Below are positions 4,057 to 5,462 of a stretch of DNA of 5,462 bases, piece after piece. A program made the position numbers and the translations under genes. The notes beneath the pieces were generated by a model. That model saw nothing but the letters and a program-made list of their open reading frames with translations. It made no database searches and was not told the origin of the DNA. Within the stretch, counting starts at the first letter, position 1, and each line of letters opens with the position of its first letter. Location of the stretch: NCBI GenBank assembly GCA_964576255.1, contig CAZNUK010000098.1, forward strand, positions 1 to 5,462, in the 5' to 3' direction. The DNA is from Eshraghiella sp964576255 (GTDB lineage: Bacteria > Bacillota > Clostridia > Lachnospirales > Lachnospiraceae).

Positions 4057-5462
4057 TTGTCTATTCAGTCCAAATTTAGAGAAAAATTATCAGAAACTTT
4101 AAAAGCAGTATTTCCAATACTTGCCATAGTGTTGTTGTTGTGTTTTACCATAACACCAATTCCGCCAAGTATTCTTATGACCTTCCTGTGTGGGGCGGTT
4201 TTATTGATTGTGGGAATGCTGTTTTTTAATGTTGGTGTGGAGATGTCCATGACACCAATCGGTGAACGTACCGGTTCCGTCATCACGAAATCTAAGAATA
4301 TTTTTATCATAATATTAATTACCTTCGTTATGGGATTTGTTATTACAATCTCAGAGCCGGATTTACAGGTGTTGGCGCAACAGGTTCCTTCCATACCGAA
4401 TCTTACATTAATAATTGCTGTAGCAATTGGTGTAGCTGTATTTCTTGTGCTGGCAGTATTACGTATGTTGTTTGGAATTCAGCTGTCATACCTGCTGGTT
4501 GCATTTTATGTAATTATTTTTGGATTAACACCATTTGTATCACAGGATTTTCTCGCAATTGCATTTGATTCCGGTGGTGTAACAACAGGCCCTATGACTG
4601 TTCCTTTTATTATGGCATTTGGTATTGGTATTTCTTCTATCCGAAGCGATAGACATGCTGAGGACGACAGCTTTGGTCTGGTTTCAATGTGCTCTATTGG
4701 ACCGATTCTTGCAGTGCTTATTTTGGGAATGTTATTTAAACCTGAGTCGGCAGAACATGTGTCGGAATCAATTCACATAGTTGATAATACTGTTGACCTT
4801 GGAAAGCTGTTTTTACATGAATTGCCGGAATATATGAAGGAAATGGCGATTTCTATTTTGCCTATTGTATTTTTCTTCGGAGTGTTTCAGTTGATTTTAA
4901 GAGACCTTAATAAGAGAAGTATTATTAAGATTATTATTGGTATTATTTATACATATATTGGGCTTGTGCTGTTTCTGACAGGAGTTAATGTAGGATTTAT
5001 GCCGGCAGGTAACTTCCTTGGACAGACAATTGCGGGACTGTCATTTTCATGGATTATTGTTCCGATTGGTATGGTAATTGGTTATTTTATTGTTAAGGCG
5101 GAGCCTGCCGTATTCGTACTTACCAAGCAGGTTGAGGAGATGACCTCAGGGGCAATTTCTGCAAAAGCCATGGGCAATAGCTTGTCAATTGGTGTTGCCA
5201 TATCAGTAGGTCTTGCAATGATTAGAGTACTTACAGGAATTTCAATTCTGTACTTTTTGGTACCGGGGTATTTAATCGCTTTGATTTTAACATTTTTTGT
5301 ACCAAAAATATTTACAGCTATCGCATTTGACTCCGGTGGTGTAGCATCAGGTCCTATGACTGCCACCTTCTTATTGCCTTTTGCGATGGGAGCCTGCGAA
5401 GCCTTAGGTGGTAATATTATCACAGATGCATTTGGTATTGTTGCAATGGTAGCTATGACACC
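4057..5462 (+). CDS. DUF1538 family polytopic membrane protein, two tandem repeats (3' end outside window)
   Basis: The frame is open from TTG 4057 to the window edge (468 codons, partial). It is a membrane protein with about a dozen hydrophobic helices (for example 18-33, 39-57, 82-98, 117-139, 143-160, 206-227, 263-281, 290-310, 327-347, 374-391, 394-416). The DUF1538 signature occurs twice: AIAFDSGGVTTGPMTVPFI (in the 167-185 stretch) and AIAFDSGGVASGPMTATFL (421-439). Further paired landmarks, offset by 249 residues, are FPI/LPI at 20/269, GV at 60/309, P at 67/316, EP at 100/349 and QV at 109/358, so the protein is an internal duplication. Probably 20-60 residues are missing. From memory, a DUF1538-type pair (UmpAB) was reported as a cation/proton antiporter in Halomonas, so ion transport is plausible here but unproven. 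The TTG start is supported by AAAGAGG at 4040-4046, spaced 10 bases, and by a stop codon (TAA 4054-4056) immediately before it. The first in-frame ATG is 40 codons later, after the first helix. Confidence 0.9.
   Translation, partial: MSIQSKFREKLSETLKAVFPILAIVLLLCFTITPIPPSILMTFLCGAVLLIVGMLFFNVGVEMSMTPIGERTGSVITKSKNIFIIILITFVMGFVITISEPDLQVLAQQVPSIPNLTLIIAVAIGVAVFLVLAVLRMLFGIQLSYLLVAFYVIIFGLTPFVSQDFLAIAFDSGGVTTGPMTVPFIMAFGIGISSIRSDRHAEDDSFGLVSMCSIGPILAVLILGMLFKPESAEHVSESIHIVDNTVDLGKLFLHELPEYMKEMAISILPIVFFFGVFQLILRDLNKRSIIKIIIGIIYTYIGLVLFLTGVNVGFMPAGNFLGQTIAGLSFSWIIVPIGMVIGYFIVKAEPAVFVLTKQVEEMTSGAISAKAMGNSLSIGVAISVGLAMIRVLTGISILYFLVPGYLIALILTFFVPKIFTAIAFDSGGVASGPMTATFLLPFAMGACEALGGNIITDAFGIVAMVAMT
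4561..5367 (+). repeat. Internal duplication signature in the DUF1538 gene
   Basis: GCATTTGATTCCGGTGGTGT at 4561 recurs as GCATTTGACTCCGGTGGTGT at 5323, exactly 762 bases (254 codons) apart and differing at one base over these 20. It encodes the AFDSGGV motif of each repeat. Similarity beyond the motif is visible mainly at the protein level, which indicates an old duplication with strong constraint on the motif rather than a recent DNA repeat. Confidence 0.7.

Noticed and set aside
4065..4394. 109-codon minus-strand ORF
   Set aside because: It is antisense to the DUF1538 gene, whose sense frame has clear family motifs and continuous hydrophobic helices.
5082..5423. 113-codon minus-strand ORF
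   Set aside because: It is antisense to the second DUF1538 repeat, including its DSGGV motif.

Overview
This AT-rich window carries two complete genes, one long gene cut by the right edge, and several broken or very small reading frames, all reading on the + strand. Shine-Dalgarno sites of the AGGAGG type, sigma-A-like promoters, a U-tract terminator and the protein families present (a membrane-tethered sigma-70 factor, DUF4003, DUF1538) all point to a Gram-positive Clostridia host. A gut or rumen Lachnospiraceae-type bacterium is most likely. That placement is inferred from style and family distribution, not from a marker gene.

Layout: (1) 1-101 is probably the 3' tail of an upstream gene. 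(2) 102-201 is an AT-rich leader with a possible promoter, a strong Shine-Dalgarno site and a 17-bp perfect palindrome. The palindrome sits between that site and the start codon of (3), a 748-residue gene (202-2448). It encodes an ECF-like sigma factor (regions 2 and 4) fused to one transmembrane helix, an acidic linker and a roughly 420-residue predicted external domain of no family I recognise. (4) A terminator hairpin follows at 2471-2502. (5) A near-consensus sigma-A promoter (2577-2606) then reads through a broken signal-peptide ORF (2670-2765) into (6) a DUF4003 gene (2778-3752). (7) Behind it lies a well-initiated small ORF interrupted by an in-frame TAG (3779-3973). (8) A new extended -10 promoter overlaps a perfect inverted repeat (4014-4032). 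It drives (9) a DUF1538 polytopic membrane protein that starts with TTG at 4057 and runs off the right edge after 468 codons.

The three main genes look like separate transcription units: each has its own promoter candidate, and a terminator separates the first two. I see no evidence that they form one pathway. The most interesting points are the one-piece membrane-bound sigma factor with an unrecognised external domain, the apparent hairpin that would bring its Shine-Dalgarno site close to the start codon, the operator-like repeat on the DUF1538 promoter, and the two decayed small genes on either side of the DUF4003 gene. I did not find a CRISPR array, insertion sequence, tRNA or rRNA.
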